Part shown: positions 41,680 through 50,722 of the stretch, piece after piece
Numbering within the stretch: the first letter of the stretch is position 1
Layout: the number at the start of each line of letters is the position of its first letter
Origin: Pseudovibrio exalbescens
GTDB taxonomy: Bacteria > Pseudomonadota > Alphaproteobacteria > Rhizobiales > Stappiaceae
DNA: 64,000 nucleotides
Reading direction: 5' to 3'
Assembly: GCF_028737195.1 (NCBI RefSeq)
Contig: NZ_JAQZAJ010000003.1
Span: 310,001-374,000 of the forward strand
Translations under genes and position numbers: made by a program
Notes under the pieces: generated by a model
Database searches by the model: none
Told to the model about the DNA's origin: nothing
What the model saw: the letters and a program-made list of their open reading frames with translations, nothing else

Positions 41680-42279
41680 ATGGCTATCGGGATGATCATT
41701 GAAATTGTAGTCGCTGTCCTGTTGGTGGTCACCATCGGCTATTGCTTCACGCTGAACCAGCGTTTGAAGCGCCTGCGTTCCGATGAGGCCTCCTTGCGTG
41801 CGACCATTTCAGAGCTGATCACCGCCACCGAGATTGCCGAGCGGGCCATCCTGGGTCTCAAGTCTACTGCGGGCAACGCGGACAAGACACTTGGTGAGCG
41901 TCTGGGGGAAGCGGAGGCGTTGTCACGCCGTCTTTCCAGCCAAATCGGCGTTGGTGCAGATGTTCTGGACCGTGTCGGGCAGGTGGCGGACGCCGCCGTC
42001 GCCGGTCAGCCAACCTCGAACGTGAACAGCTATGAGGCTGCTGCAGCGGCCGCAGAAGAAGTGGCCGCTCGCGTGGCTGCACATGCTGAGTACGCTCATG
42101 CCCAAATGCCTGCGCAGCCAGCCGCTCCGGCTCAAATGGCTCAGCCCGCTGTTCAGCAGCCAGCGCCTGCACAGCCCGCGCCGCAAGAGCCGCGCCACAG
42201 CCGGGTGAAGGACATCTTCAAGGCAGCGGAGGCTTCCACCTCGCGGCTGGAACAATTCCGTCGTAGAGCACAGGGGTGA
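41680..42279 (+). CDS. DUF6468-type flagellar-cluster membrane protein
   Basis: 199 aa. One N-terminal membrane helix (IEIVVAVLLVVTIGYCFTLN) is followed by QRLKRLRSDEASLRATISEL, ITATEIAERAILGLKSTAGN and a coiled-coil. An Ala/Pro/Gln-rich linker (about 110-170) leads to a basic tail (HSRVKDIFKAAEAST). This matches the DUF6468 family regularly found between fliM and motE in alphaproteobacteria. Function unknown; position suggests a motor or stator accessory. The start follows fliM by two bases. Confidence 0.75.
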   Translation: MAIGMIIEIVVAVLLVVTIGYCFTLNQRLKRLRSDEASLRATISELITATEIAERAILGLKSTAGNADKTLGERLGEAEALSRRLSSQIGVGADVLDRVGQVADAAVAGQPTSNVNSYEAAAAAAEEVAARVAAHAEYAHAQMPAQPAAPAQMAQPAVQQPAPAQPAPQEPRHSRVKDIFKAAEASTSRLEQFRRRAQG

Positions 42280-42284
42280 ATGGC

Positions 42285-42932
42285 GTGAGATTAAGACTGC
42301 TTCCGATCGTCGTTTTTGCCATCAGTTCCCTGCTTGTCCTCAAGCTGGTGGGCTTTTTTCTTGATGGCCGCTACGACTTGAGCACAGTGCGTATGGCCGG
42401 AGCGCAGCAGTCTGTTCTCGATCCTTCGAGCGTTGATACAACGCCACCTCCCGGTTTTGGTGAGCCGGGGGGCTCTGCTCTTGGTGGGTCCGTGTCAGAG
42501 CGTGCGGTTCTGTCCAGCCTTGGCGAACGCCGCAAGGAGCTGGAACAGCGCGAGGAAGAGCTTAACCTGCGTGAACAGATGCTTGCCGCTGCTGAAGCAC
42601 GCGTTGAGAAGCGCATTGCCGAGCTGAAGCAAATTGAGGCCCGGATTGAAGCCAATGTCTCTGCACAGTCAGAGAAAGAAGCGCAGGAAATCAAGGATCT
42701 CATCAAGATCTACGAGAGTATGAAAGCCAAAAGCGCAGCTCGCATTTTTGATCGGTTGGAGATGGATGTCTTGCTGAAGGTTGTTGCAGAAATGCAGCCC
42801 CGGAAGATGGCTGACATTCTGTCCAACATGAGCCCGGAAGCAGCAGAGCGCTTGACTGTGGCCATTGCCGTCGGTCGTCAGTCTGCAGTTGAGACGCCTC
42901 AGGCGCTTTTGCCCAAGATTCAAGGCAACTAA
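42285..42932 (+). CDS. motE: MotE-family protein (MgtE-N-like), flagellar motor accessory
   Basis: 215 aa. N-terminal membrane anchor (LPIVVFAISSLLVLKLVGFF), a long coiled coil (SLGERRKELEQREEELNLRE, KRIAELKQIEARIEANVSAQ) and a C-terminal MgtE-N-like domain (SMKAKSAARIFDRLEMDVLL, MQPRKMADILSNMSPEAAER). In rhizobia MotE is a periplasmic chaperone for MotC. GTG 42285 is preferred because AGGGG lies 8 bases upstream; GTG 42276, overlapping the previous stop, is the alternative. Confidence 0.82.
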   Translation: MRLRLLPIVVFAISSLLVLKLVGFFLDGRYDLSTVRMAGAQQSVLDPSSVDTTPPPGFGEPGGSALGGSVSERAVLSSLGERRKELEQREEELNLREQMLAAAEARVEKRIAELKQIEARIEANVSAQSEKEAQEIKDLIKIYESMKAKSAARIFDRLEMDVLLKVVAEMQPRKMADILSNMSPEAAERLTVAIAVGRQSAVETPQALLPKIQGN

Positions 42933-42979
42933 CGGGCATCGTAAGGGTGCGTTAACAAGCAAATTGCTAGAAATACGCA

Positions 42980-45900
42980 ATGCTGTATCAGGGGAATCGG
43001 GCGGTGTTGACGGGTTCTGGACCCTACGTGAAAAAGAGCTTGTCGATAGGGCGTGGTGCGTTTGCAGCCCGCATCGGATTTCTGCGTCTTGTTGCGTCCC
43101 TTTGGGTTGTATTTTCAAGCTTGTTTCTCGTCTCGGCTGATGCATTTGCGCAAGGGGAGACGGCAACAATCACGGCCAGCGCCGAAGAGGGCTTTGGGCG
43201 CATTGTCATTACCTTTCCCGATCGGACCCTTCTGCCAGACTATGATGCACTGGTTACAGCTGGTGTTTTGCGCATTGCCTTTCCCAATGGCATCAATGCT
43301 GCTGTTGACGAAATCCCCGCAGAACTGAGTGATTACATTTCGGTTGCCCGCCGGGATCCTGATGGCGCAGCCCTGCGCTTTGCCCTCAAGCAGCCCGTGA
43401 ATGTGAACAGCATGGAAGCGGGCGAAAAACTCTTTATCGATCTCTTGCCGCGGTCATGGCAGGGCCTTCCGCCCCCATTGCCAGAGGACGTGGTGGCGGA
43501 TCTGGCCAAGCGGGCAGAAAAAGCTCTGCGCCGGTTGCGTGAGTTGGAGCGGGACCGCGAAGAGCAGATTGTTGAAGAGGCTCAGGTTGACCTGCGGGTT
43601 GGGGAGCATCCCACATTTACCCGCCTGGTGTTCGACTGGTCCGTTCCGTTTGACAGCGCTTTTGTGCGCCGTGCCGATCGGGTGGAAGTTCAGTTCGACC
43701 GGGAAGCCACCCTCGACCTTGCGCGTATGCTGATCAACCCGCCGCTCGGACTATATGGTGCGCGCTCTGAAATTCGTGATGCTGGCCTGTTTGTCGAGTT
43801 AGCCATCGATCCGGCGTCAGATGTGCGGGCGTTTCGCGAGGGCTCAAGCTACGTGGTGGACGTGACGCCAACTGAGCTTCAGGAGCGCGCTGAGAAGAAC
43901 AGCCTGCTGCGAGACGTTGATGAGGTCTATGCCGACCCGATTTTGCAACAGAGCGAAGGGGAAGACCGGGTGGTCGCGTTGGGCGTTCGTCCGGAAGAGC
44001 GTCCGAGTTTGATGCCGGTTTCTCCTCAGCCGCAGCCTGTGCCTGAAACGGCCCCGACACCTACGCCTGCCGTTGCCCCTGCTGCTGGTCCGATGAACCT
44101 TACGCCGTCAGTGTTCCGGCCGCAGACCAATCCGGCAACGGTCCCAACACCAGTACCGGCACAGCAAACCGCCATGTCTGAAGCACTCGGGCAGGTGGAT
44201 GACCCCATTGCCGCCGTTCTTGCGCAAGCGGATGAGGTGGCCATGGCCGCCAAGGCGTTTGGATTGAGTGAAGAGCCTCTCGTTTCCTTGAGCGCACCAG
44301 TACCTGAAGGGAGCGGCCCGACGCCGCAACGTCCTTTCATTGATGATGAGCCGCTGGAAGAAAAGCCGAACCATCCAAGCGCCAAGCCAGTGCGTGATCT
44401 GGAGCCTGTTGGTGAGCTAAATCCACCACCTGCTGGCGAGCTGACACCGAAGGGCAAGCCTTCTCCAGTGGCGGAGGAAAGCCCTTCCGAGGATGCCGTT
44501 ACGGAACAGGTGGACCCTGCACCTGCAGAACCTGAAACTGCTCCTCTAAAGGAACAGGTTTCTCAGGAAACCGCCCCTGATCCCGGCACTGAACCTTCCT
44601 CGATTGCGGTGGAAGAATCTGAGGTGGCTGAGCCTGAAGCTGTTGAGCAAACCTCTGAGGCAGCGGAGGAAGCTGTTTCCCCGCCAGCTGCTCAAGAGGT
44701 TGAGCAGCGTTCTGACAGCGCTGAAGAGGTTGCACCTCCGGCACAAGGCACGGCTCAGGAGACCTCTGCGGTGAACCTACCAACTGCACCCGCATCAGAG
44801 GCGCAGCCAACAGAGGCGGAAACCGAAACAGCAAAGGCTCCGGCATCACCGCTGCCACGCATCATTCCGATCAATCAGGACACTCCGGCACCAAAGCGCG
44901 ATGAGGCACCTGCAGTACCTAATGCAGAGGAAGTTCCAGCCTACGCACAGGAAGCAGCACCCCCGCTTGTCGCGGTAGAGGTGCGCCGTGTTGGAAACTC
45001 CGCTCAGGTTCACCTACCGTTTGGGTTTGAAGTTCCGGCAGCCATGTTCCGCCGTGGCCGTTTCCATTGGCTCATCTTCGACAGCAATGTGCCGATTGAT
45101 GACAGAGCCCTGCGAGTAGCTCTTGATCCCTACATTCACGGCCTCTCTAACGAGGATCATGGGGATTATCAGGTCATTCGCATGCGGTTGAAGCGCTCCA
45201 CACTGGCGAGCTTCAGTGCAGAAAAGGACCGCTGGGTCTTGTCTGTTGGTCCTTCTGTGACCGAACCAAGCGCGCCGCTGCAAGTCGAGCGGAATGTGCA
45301 AGGGGATGGCGAAGCGGTTCTGCGCGTTGCTGTTGGCCAAGGCGCAGCGCTTCACGAGATACGCGACCCGGATGTGGGCGATGTCATTTACGCCGTCACC
45401 GTGAAAGGACCAGCGCGGGGTCTGATCAAACCGCACCGATACACTCAGCTCCAGTTCCTGCAGTCGTTGCAGGGGGTTGCGGTTACGCTTTATGCAGATG
45501 GCGTGAATGTTGAGGTCAGCGGCGAGGATGTGTTGATCACCCGCGATGATGGCCTTGCGGTTTCCAGCGAGGATTTGTGGCGCGCGCTCGATCGGGACAC
45601 GCCGATCAAAGACCCGACCCAGCCCGGCCTGATCGAGTTCTCTAATTTTACCAAGCCGGATGTTAATCGTTATCGAGGCCAGTTAAGGGACTTTGAGGCC
45701 GCAGTGGCCCTGGCAGATCCGGAAGCAGTAAAGGGACCGCGCCTCGATATGGCGCGGTTTTACCTTGCCTACGGCTTTGCAGAGGAAGCGCTGGGTCTTC
45801 TTGAGCTTTCAAAGGATCAAGACCCAACGGTTGCCACAGATGCTACATTCAACGTGATGATGGGCGCCGCGCAAATGATGGCGCACCGTCCGCGCGCAGC

Positions 45901-47362
45901 GAAGGAGTATCTTGAGTCCCCCGAGTTGACGCGCAGCCCGGATGCCGCTGTTTGGAAAACCCTTGCGGATGTGTCGCTTGAAGATTGGCCCAGTTCTCTT
46001 CTCAATCTGGAGACAGCCGGGGATGTGATCGACAGCTATCCGGAAAGCATCCAGATCGATTTCAATCTTGCGGCGGCACAGGCGCACGTGGAGCTTGAGG
46101 ACTTTGGCAGCGCAGCCGCCTATCTTGCCCAGATCGAACCTTCGGCAACCAACCGAGAGCAATCGGCTCTTTATGACTTGCTGCGCGGGCGCATCGCGGA
46201 TGCCTCAGGGCGTACTCAGGAGGCCATCGAGGCCTTTGAGTATGTGATGGAGAACTTCGAGGGGCCGGAAGCGGCAGAGGCGCAGTACCGCAACATCGCC
46301 CTAAAATACCGCGATGGCTATTTGGGAGAGCAGGAAGCGATCGACGAGCTTGCCAATCTGTCGACGATCTGGCGCGGGGATGAAACGGAGTTGCGCACTC
46401 TTGATCTTCTTGCGGTGCTACAGGCCAAAGAGGGCGCCTATCGCGATGCTTTTGCGGCCATGCATCAGGCCATCCTGTCCGATCCGGATTCAGAGATCAC
46501 CCGCAATCTTCAAATGCAGATGGGGGATGTCTTCACCGACTTGTTCCTGCGTGAAGGCGCGGACAAGCTGGATGCCATTGAGGCGCTTGCCATCTTCTAC
46601 GACTTCCGGGAGCTGCTGCCAGTTGGTCGGGAAGGGGATCAGATGGTGCGCTATATGGCAGACCGCATGATTGACCTTGACCTTTTGGATCAGGCCGCGC
46701 GCGTTTTGCGCCATCAGATCGATCATCGTCTCAAGGGCGCTGCCAAGGCTCAGATTGCCGCTGACCTCAGTGTTGTTTACCTGCTGGACCGCCAGCCAGA
46801 GCAGGCTTTGCGTGTTCTGTCCCAGACCCGTCAGGCGCAGCTTCCCGCCACGTTGCAACGCCAACGCAATCTGGTAGAAGCGCGGGCGCTGACTGAAAGC
46901 GGGCGTCCGGATCTTGCTCTGGAACTGGTGCGCAACATGAGCGGTGTAGATGTGGACCGCTTGCGCGCCGATACCTTGTGGGCTGCAGAGAGCTGGCAAA
47001 AGGCTGCTGAGCAGATTGAAAAGATGCATGCTGGCCGCTGGGCGGATGCATTCCCACTGGATGAGCAGGAGCAGACCGACATTCTGCGCGCAGCTATTGG
47101 CTACTCGCTGTCCTCAGACAGTTTGGGGCTGGATCGTTTGCGCCAGAAATACTCCGAGAAGATGAGCAGCAGTCCGAACGCCGCAGCCTTCGAAGTGGTG
47201 ACGCGCCCGGTTGATGAGCGCGGCGTTGAGTTTCTGGATGTGTCGCGCTCCATTGCTGCGACGGACAGTCTGGACGCGTTTTTGGATGAGTACCGCCGCC
47301 AGTACCTGACGGCAGGGGCCCTCAGCCCATCCCTTTCTGAGAACGCGGGAAGCTCCCTCTAG
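42980..47362 (+). CDS. Large exported AMIN-like / TPR protein of the flagellar cluster
   Basis: 1460 aa. After a basic N-region comes a signal sequence (LRLVASLWVVFSSLFLVSAD, cleavage near AFA/QG, residue 57). Beta-rich AMIN-like modules follow at about 68-158 (GFGRIVITFPDRTLLPDYDA), 203-297 (EHPTFTRLVFDWSVPFDSAF) and again near 660-880. A Pro/Glu/Ala-rich disordered spacer covers about 340-640. The final 550 residues form TPR-like helical pairs (ARFYLAYGFAEEALGLLELS, SALYDLLRGRIADASGRTQE). AMIN domains bind cell-wall or outer-membrane components; TPRs bind proteins. It lies 47 bases after motE and ends the operon, so a periplasmic role around the motor is inferred. Start may instead be GTG 43004. 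Confidence 0.75.
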   Translation: MLYQGNRAVLTGSGPYVKKSLSIGRGAFAARIGFLRLVASLWVVFSSLFLVSADAFAQGETATITASAEEGFGRIVITFPDRTLLPDYDALVTAGVLRIAFPNGINAAVDEIPAELSDYISVARRDPDGAALRFALKQPVNVNSMEAGEKLFIDLLPRSWQGLPPPLPEDVVADLAKRAEKALRRLRELERDREEQIVEEAQVDLRVGEHPTFTRLVFDWSVPFDSAFVRRADRVEVQFDREATLDLARMLINPPLGLYGARSEIRDAGLFVELAIDPASDVRAFREGSSYVVDVTPTELQERAEKNSLLRDVDEVYADPILQQSEGEDRVVALGVRPEERPSLMPVSPQPQPVPETAPTPTPAVAPAAGPMNLTPSVFRPQTNPATVPTPVPAQQTAMSEALGQVDDPIAAVLAQADEVAMAAKAFGLSEEPLVSLSAPVPEGSGPTPQRPFIDDEPLEEKPNHPSAKPVRDLEPVGELNPPPAGELTPKGKPSPVAEESPSEDAVTEQVDPAPAEPETAPLKEQVSQETAPDPGTEPSSIAVEESEVAEPEAVEQTSEAAEEAVSPPAAQEVEQRSDSAEEVAPPAQGTAQETSAVNLPTAPASEAQPTEAETETAKAPASPLPRIIPINQDTPAPKRDEAPAVPNAEEVPAYAQEAAPPLVAVEVRRVGNSAQVHLPFGFEVPAAMFRRGRFHWLIFDSNVPIDDRALRVALDPYIHGLSNEDHGDYQVIRMRLKRSTLASFSAEKDRWVLSVGPSVTEPSAPLQVERNVQGDGEAVLRVAVGQGAALHEIRDPDVGDVIYAVTVKGPARGLIKPHRYTQLQFLQSLQGVAVTLYADGVNVEVSGEDVLITRDDGLAVSSEDLWRALDRDTPIKDPTQPGLIEFSNFTKPDVNRYRGQLRDFEAAVALADPEAVKGPRLDMARFYLAYGFAEEALGLLELSKDQDPTVATDATFNVMMGAAQMMAHRPRAAKEYLESPELTRSPDAAVWKTLADVSLEDWPSSLLNLETAGDVIDSYPESIQIDFNLAAAQAHVELEDFGSAAAYLAQIEPSATNREQSALYDLLRGRIADASGRTQEAIEAFEYVMENFEGPEAAEAQYRNIALKYRDGYLGEQEAIDELANLSTIWRGDETELRTLDLLAVLQAKEGAYRDAFAAMHQAILSDPDSEITRNLQMQMGDVFTDLFLREGADKLDAIEALAIFYDFRELLPVGREGDQMVRYMADRMIDLDLLDQAARVLRHQIDHRLKGAAKAQIAADLSVVYLLDRQPEQALRVLSQTRQAQLPATLQRQRNLVEARALTESGRPDLALELVRNMSGVDVDRLRADTLWAAESWQKAAEQIEKMHAGRWADAFPLDEQEQTDILRAAIGYSLSSDSLGLDRLRQKYSEKMSSSPNAAAFEVVTRPVDERGVEFLDVSRSIAATDSLDAFLDEYRRQYLTAGALSPSLSENAGSSL

Positions 47363-47389
47363 ATCATCACAAAACGACCAGCTCACTAA

Positions 47390-47425
47390 AAAGGCCCCGG
47401 ATGTGAAGCATCGCGGGGCCTTTGT
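47390..47425. terminator. Terminator between the AMIN/TPR gene and fliP
   Basis: AAAGGCCCCG (47390-47399), 14-nt loop, CGGGGCCTTT (47414-47423). Perfect 10-bp stem between convergent genes; the A run on the left also serves the fliP strand. Confidence 0.82.
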
Positions 47426-47455
47426 CGTCGTGAGGATGTCCTTTTTGAACCTGGG

Positions 47456-48199
47456 CTATCCGACCCCGAAACTTCGCACCAGGCTTCCTGCGATCAACTG
47501 CCACCCGTCAACAAGAACGAAGAAGATCAGCTTGAAAGGCAGAGAGATCACGACCGGCGGAAGCATCATCATACCCATGGACATGAGAAGAGACGCGATA
47601 ACCAGATCGATGATCAGGAATGGCAAATAGAGCAGGAACCCGATCTCGAAGGCGCGCCTCAGCTCGGAAATCATGAAGGCAGGCACCAGTACACGCAGGC
47701 TGATCTCTTCTGGCGTTTCAGGGGCAGGCAGGTTCGCCAGGTCTTGGAACAGCGCCAGATCCGACTCGCGCACCTGATTGCGCATGAACACATGAAATGG
47801 CTCCGAGGAACGTTCAAACGCCTCGTCCATCTCAATTGTGCCATCCATCAGGGGCACGACACCAGCGTCGTAGGCCTGCTGAAACGTCGGTGCCATGATG
47901 AAGGCAGAGAGAAACAGAGCCAGCGCAATCATTACCGTGTTGGGCGGTGCAGTTTGCAGACCCAGTGCGGAGCGCAACAGCGACAGCACCACCACAATGC
48001 GGGTGAAGCTCGTCACCATCACCAGAATGCTTGGCGCAAGGGACAGGATGGTGAGCAGGGCAACGATTTGCACCGCACGCTCGGTCAGCGTGTTGTTGTC
48101 GCCCAGATCAATGGTCAGTGATTGCGCCAGTGCGCCATCGGCAAAGCCGAGGACCACCGCCAGCACGAACGCCAGCGCGGCGAAGCTTCTCAAAAGCAC
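47456..48199 (-). CDS. fliP: Flagellar export gate protein FliP
   Basis: 247 aa inner-membrane component of the type III export gate (FliP5-FliQ4-FliR1). A cleavable signal (AALAFVLAVVLGFADGALAQ) is followed by FTRIVVVLSLLRSALGLQTA and PPNTVMIALALFLSAFIMAP, nearly invariant in FliP, and MGMMMLPPVVISLPFKLIFF. GTG start at 48199; no strong ribosome site, so it may depend on coupling to fliO 13 bases upstream. Confidence 0.96.
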   Translation of the reverse strand: MLLRSFAALAFVLAVVLGFADGALAQSLTIDLGDNNTLTERAVQIVALLTILSLAPSILVMVTSFTRIVVVLSLLRSALGLQTAPPNTVMIALALFLSAFIMAPTFQQAYDAGVVPLMDGTIEMDEAFERSSEPFHVFMRNQVRESDLALFQDLANLPAPETPEEISLRVLVPAFMISELRRAFEIGFLLYLPFLIIDLVIASLLMSMGMMMLPPVVISLPFKLIFFVLVDGWQLIAGSLVRSFGVG

Positions 48200-48212
48200 A
48201 GAATTTTACCCG

Positions 48213-49877
48213 TTAACCCGCTTTAGACTGCTTGGAACCGCCTTCCAACTCATCGAGCAGTTCGGCCATGTCATCGTCCAACGCCATGAAGCCTTTATCG
48301 GCTTTCTTCTGGTCTTTTGTGTCGCTTTCTTTGTCAGTGGCTGCTTCGGCTGCCTTTGTGTCTTCAGCAGGCTTCGCCTCTTCAGAAGGTTTGGCGTCAG
48401 CGGTCTTGTCCTCGGCCTTTTCGGAGCTTGGTTCGTCTTTCGCAGCGTCCCTCACTTCAGGCTTGGCTTCTTCCGCCTTGTTAGCTGCTTCTGGTTTTCC
48501 TTCGGTCTTGTGCGCCTGCGCGTTGGCCTCAGGGGCTTTGCTCTCGTCGGCCTTGGTCTCTGACGTCTTGACGTTGGCCGCCGCCTTGGTGTCCGCTGGT
48601 GCCTCTGCGTTGTCGGTTAGGCTGCCCAGCTCGGCTTCCAAGCCTTCTGCAACGGCGGCTGTGTCCGCTGGCGCTGGCACCGGTTTCGGCGTTGCCCGTG
48701 AGAAAGCGCGAATAGGTCCGTTGGTGGCAGGCTGGCTTGGTTTCTCGCCAGTGGCCGGCCCGTTGCCAAAAACTGTTTTTGCGCGTGCAGCTGGACCAGA
48801 CAGCGGCGGCGTGATGGTGCCGACATAGGTCGAGCGGGACCGTTCTGCTGGCTTGTCAGTGTTCGCAGCGCCGCTGTCCTTGGGGGCAGGCGTGCGCGCG
48901 GCGTAAGGCATTGGGCGCTGAGCAGGGTGCGGGCGCGCCGCGGCGGGACGCACATGTGGCGCCGGTTTTGCCTCTACGGCTGTCGGGGCAGGTTGAGCTG
49001 GTGTTGTCTGCGCTTCCGGTGCCGCCTTCACTTCTGCAGGTTTTTCGGAGTCAGGAGCAACGGCAGGGGCGGGGGCAGGTGCAGTTTGCTCGGCAGGTTT
49101 GGAGGGCGCACCCGGTGCAGCCGGAGCCGCAGGGCGTGGGGTGGCCTGCGGGTTTGGCTGTTGAGGCGCGGCCGCTACTGGCGCAGCAGCAGGCGCTGTT
49201 GGTGTCGTGCGCGGCCGTTGTGCCGTGGCTGCTACATTTTGAACTGCGGCTTTTGCGGCGCCAAAAATGCGCTTGGGTGCCAGCTTGGCGACAGCGGACT
49301 CAGGGTCTGCGTGGTCAAGATGTGGCGGCTCATAGGGGGTGGTTGGTTTTTGTGGCTCAACGCGTTGCTGTCTTGCTTGCGGAGCGGGGGCAGTCTTGGC
49401 TTCAGAGGCTTGGCCCTGTACCTGCTGAACCTGCGGCGCTGCCCGAACGGGGCGCGGCTCTGCATCTTTCAGTTCGGTTGCTTCTGGCAGCGGTGTTTCA
49501 TCATATCCGGGCACCTGTGCTGGCAGGTAGCCGTTTGGTGCGCGATGGCGCTCAGGCGCGGCCTTGGCATGTGGGGCAGCGCGAACGATTGCCTGTTCCA
49601 CCACTATATCCGTGTTGCCACCCACCAAAATGAGGTGCTCCACGTTGTCGCGTCGTACCAACAGAAGGCGGCGACGGGTGTCTACGTCCGCTGCATCCAT
49701 GATGGCAATGCGCGGCTGCCTGTTGCGCCCGCCTTTGTAGGTCGTGCGGGCAAATCTCTTCAAGAGGGGAACGATGATTGCGATCAACGCCAGCACGGCG
49801 ATCAACGCAATCACAACAGAAAATAACAGAGCTGTTTCCGGCGGAAGATTAAACGAGCTCGCCAGCCATTCTTTCAT
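48213..49877 (-). CDS. fliO: FliO-like export protein with very long Ala/Pro/Glu-rich tail
   Basis: 554 aa, against roughly 100-150 for ordinary FliO. The N-terminal 110 residues are FliO-like: a membrane helix (LFSVVIALIAVLALIAIIVP), then RIAIMDAADVDTRRRLLLVR and RDNVEHLILVGGNTDIVVEQ. Residues about 120-530 are disordered, first Pro/Ala-rich, then Glu/Lys/Ala-rich. The extreme C-terminus ALDDDMAELLDELEGG recalls the acidic S-x-E-x-E-M-A-x-LLG end of alphaproteobacterial FliO proteins. It precedes fliP, the complex it helps assemble. Confidence 0.83.
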   Translation of the reverse strand: MKEWLASSFNLPPETALLFSVVIALIAVLALIAIIVPLLKRFARTTYKGGRNRQPRIAIMDAADVDTRRRLLLVRRDNVEHLILVGGNTDIVVEQAIVRAAPHAKAAPERHRAPNGYLPAQVPGYDETPLPEATELKDAEPRPVRAAPQVQQVQGQASEAKTAPAPQARQQRVEPQKPTTPYEPPHLDHADPESAVAKLAPKRIFGAAKAAVQNVAATAQRPRTTPTAPAAAPVAAAPQQPNPQATPRPAAPAAPGAPSKPAEQTAPAPAPAVAPDSEKPAEVKAAPEAQTTPAQPAPTAVEAKPAPHVRPAAARPHPAQRPMPYAARTPAPKDSGAANTDKPAERSRSTYVGTITPPLSGPAARAKTVFGNGPATGEKPSQPATNGPIRAFSRATPKPVPAPADTAAVAEGLEAELGSLTDNAEAPADTKAAANVKTSETKADESKAPEANAQAHKTEGKPEAANKAEEAKPEVRDAAKDEPSSEKAEDKTADAKPSEEAKPAEDTKAAEAATDKESDTKDQKKADKGFMALDDDMAELLDELEGGSKQSKAG

Positions 49878-50270
49878 GATTTCCCCACTTCTTCGGAGTA
49901 GATGCGTGCAACTTTGCCTTTACCTGCTTATTGGCTGTGCCACACTCCGAATCCCTAATACCAATGAATTAGTGCCCTACATATCTTAAGATGGTCGGCA
50001 GATGAACTCTGCAGGCCGCCGACACGCGGGATTCTGACGCTGGACTCACAGGTACCTCTCGGTTTTCCTGTTTGAAACCCGTATAGGCAAATTATTCCCG
50101 TTGCTCACACTGTTGCATTTTGCCAGTTGTGGGCTCCCCAGGACAATGGCCGTTTTCTGCGACTACCTATTATTAATTGGTTAATATTAACTTTTTGTTA
50201 ACCAATTGATAGGCAATTTTTACCTAATGTATTGCTGAGGGTATTCGAGACTTAAGGGGCACGCGGTCTA
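49878..50270. other. Divergent fliO / flgB intergenic region
   Basis: About 390 bases. It contains the AT-rich promoter region of flgB with the CtrA-type box at 50187-50201 and several further TTAA half-sites (50173, 50181). No gene or RNA is recognised in 49990-50160. Confidence 0.6.
50187..50201 (+). promoter_or_regulatory. CtrA-type box upstream of flgB
   Basis: TTAACTTTTTGTTAA, perfect TTAA-N7-TTAA, 69 bases upstream of flgB. Confidence 0.75.
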
Positions 50271-50672
50271 ATGGCCATGTTTGATCTGCCGGTGTTTCAA
50301 GCACTGCGCCAAAAAATGCAGTGGCATCAAACACGTCAGGGCGTCTTGGCAGAGAACATCGCCAATGCGGACACACCCGGCTACCAAAGTCAGGACCTGA
50401 AGGATTTTAAGTTCAGATCAATGGTGCAAAACACTGTTTCTCCTTCGAGTCCAGTGCAGACCGATGATCAGCATATGACCCTGTCCGCGAGCAGTGGCTC
50501 GCCCAAGGCGCAGGACATATCAAGTTTCGAGCGCACACCGGACGGCAACTCGGTGGTGCTTGAGGAGCAGATGATGAAGGTTGCCCAGAACCAGATGGAT
50601 TATCAGATGGCAACCAGCCTCTATTCCCGTGGTTTGGGCATTTTGAAGACGGCCATCAAGCGGTCGGCATAA
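50271..50672 (+). CDS. flgB: Flagellar proximal rod protein FlgB
   Basis: 133 aa. ALRQKMQWHQTRQGVLAENI followed by ANADTPGYQSQDLKDF, and the C-terminal KVAQNQMDYQMATSLYSRGL, are the FlgB signature. First gene of flgB-flgC-fliE-fliQ-fliR-flhB, the early basal-body and export-gate operon, with a CtrA-type box upstream as expected of a class II flagellar operon. Confidence 0.95.
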   Translation: MAMFDLPVFQALRQKMQWHQTRQGVLAENIANADTPGYQSQDLKDFKFRSMVQNTVSPSSPVQTDDQHMTLSASSGSPKAQDISSFERTPDGNSVVLEEQMMKVAQNQMDYQMATSLYSRGLGILKTAIKRSA

Positions 50673-50722
50673 GCTGCTTTTAGGACCAACGCGCGGGGAA
50701 TGGCGCGAGAAAAGGGCAAATC

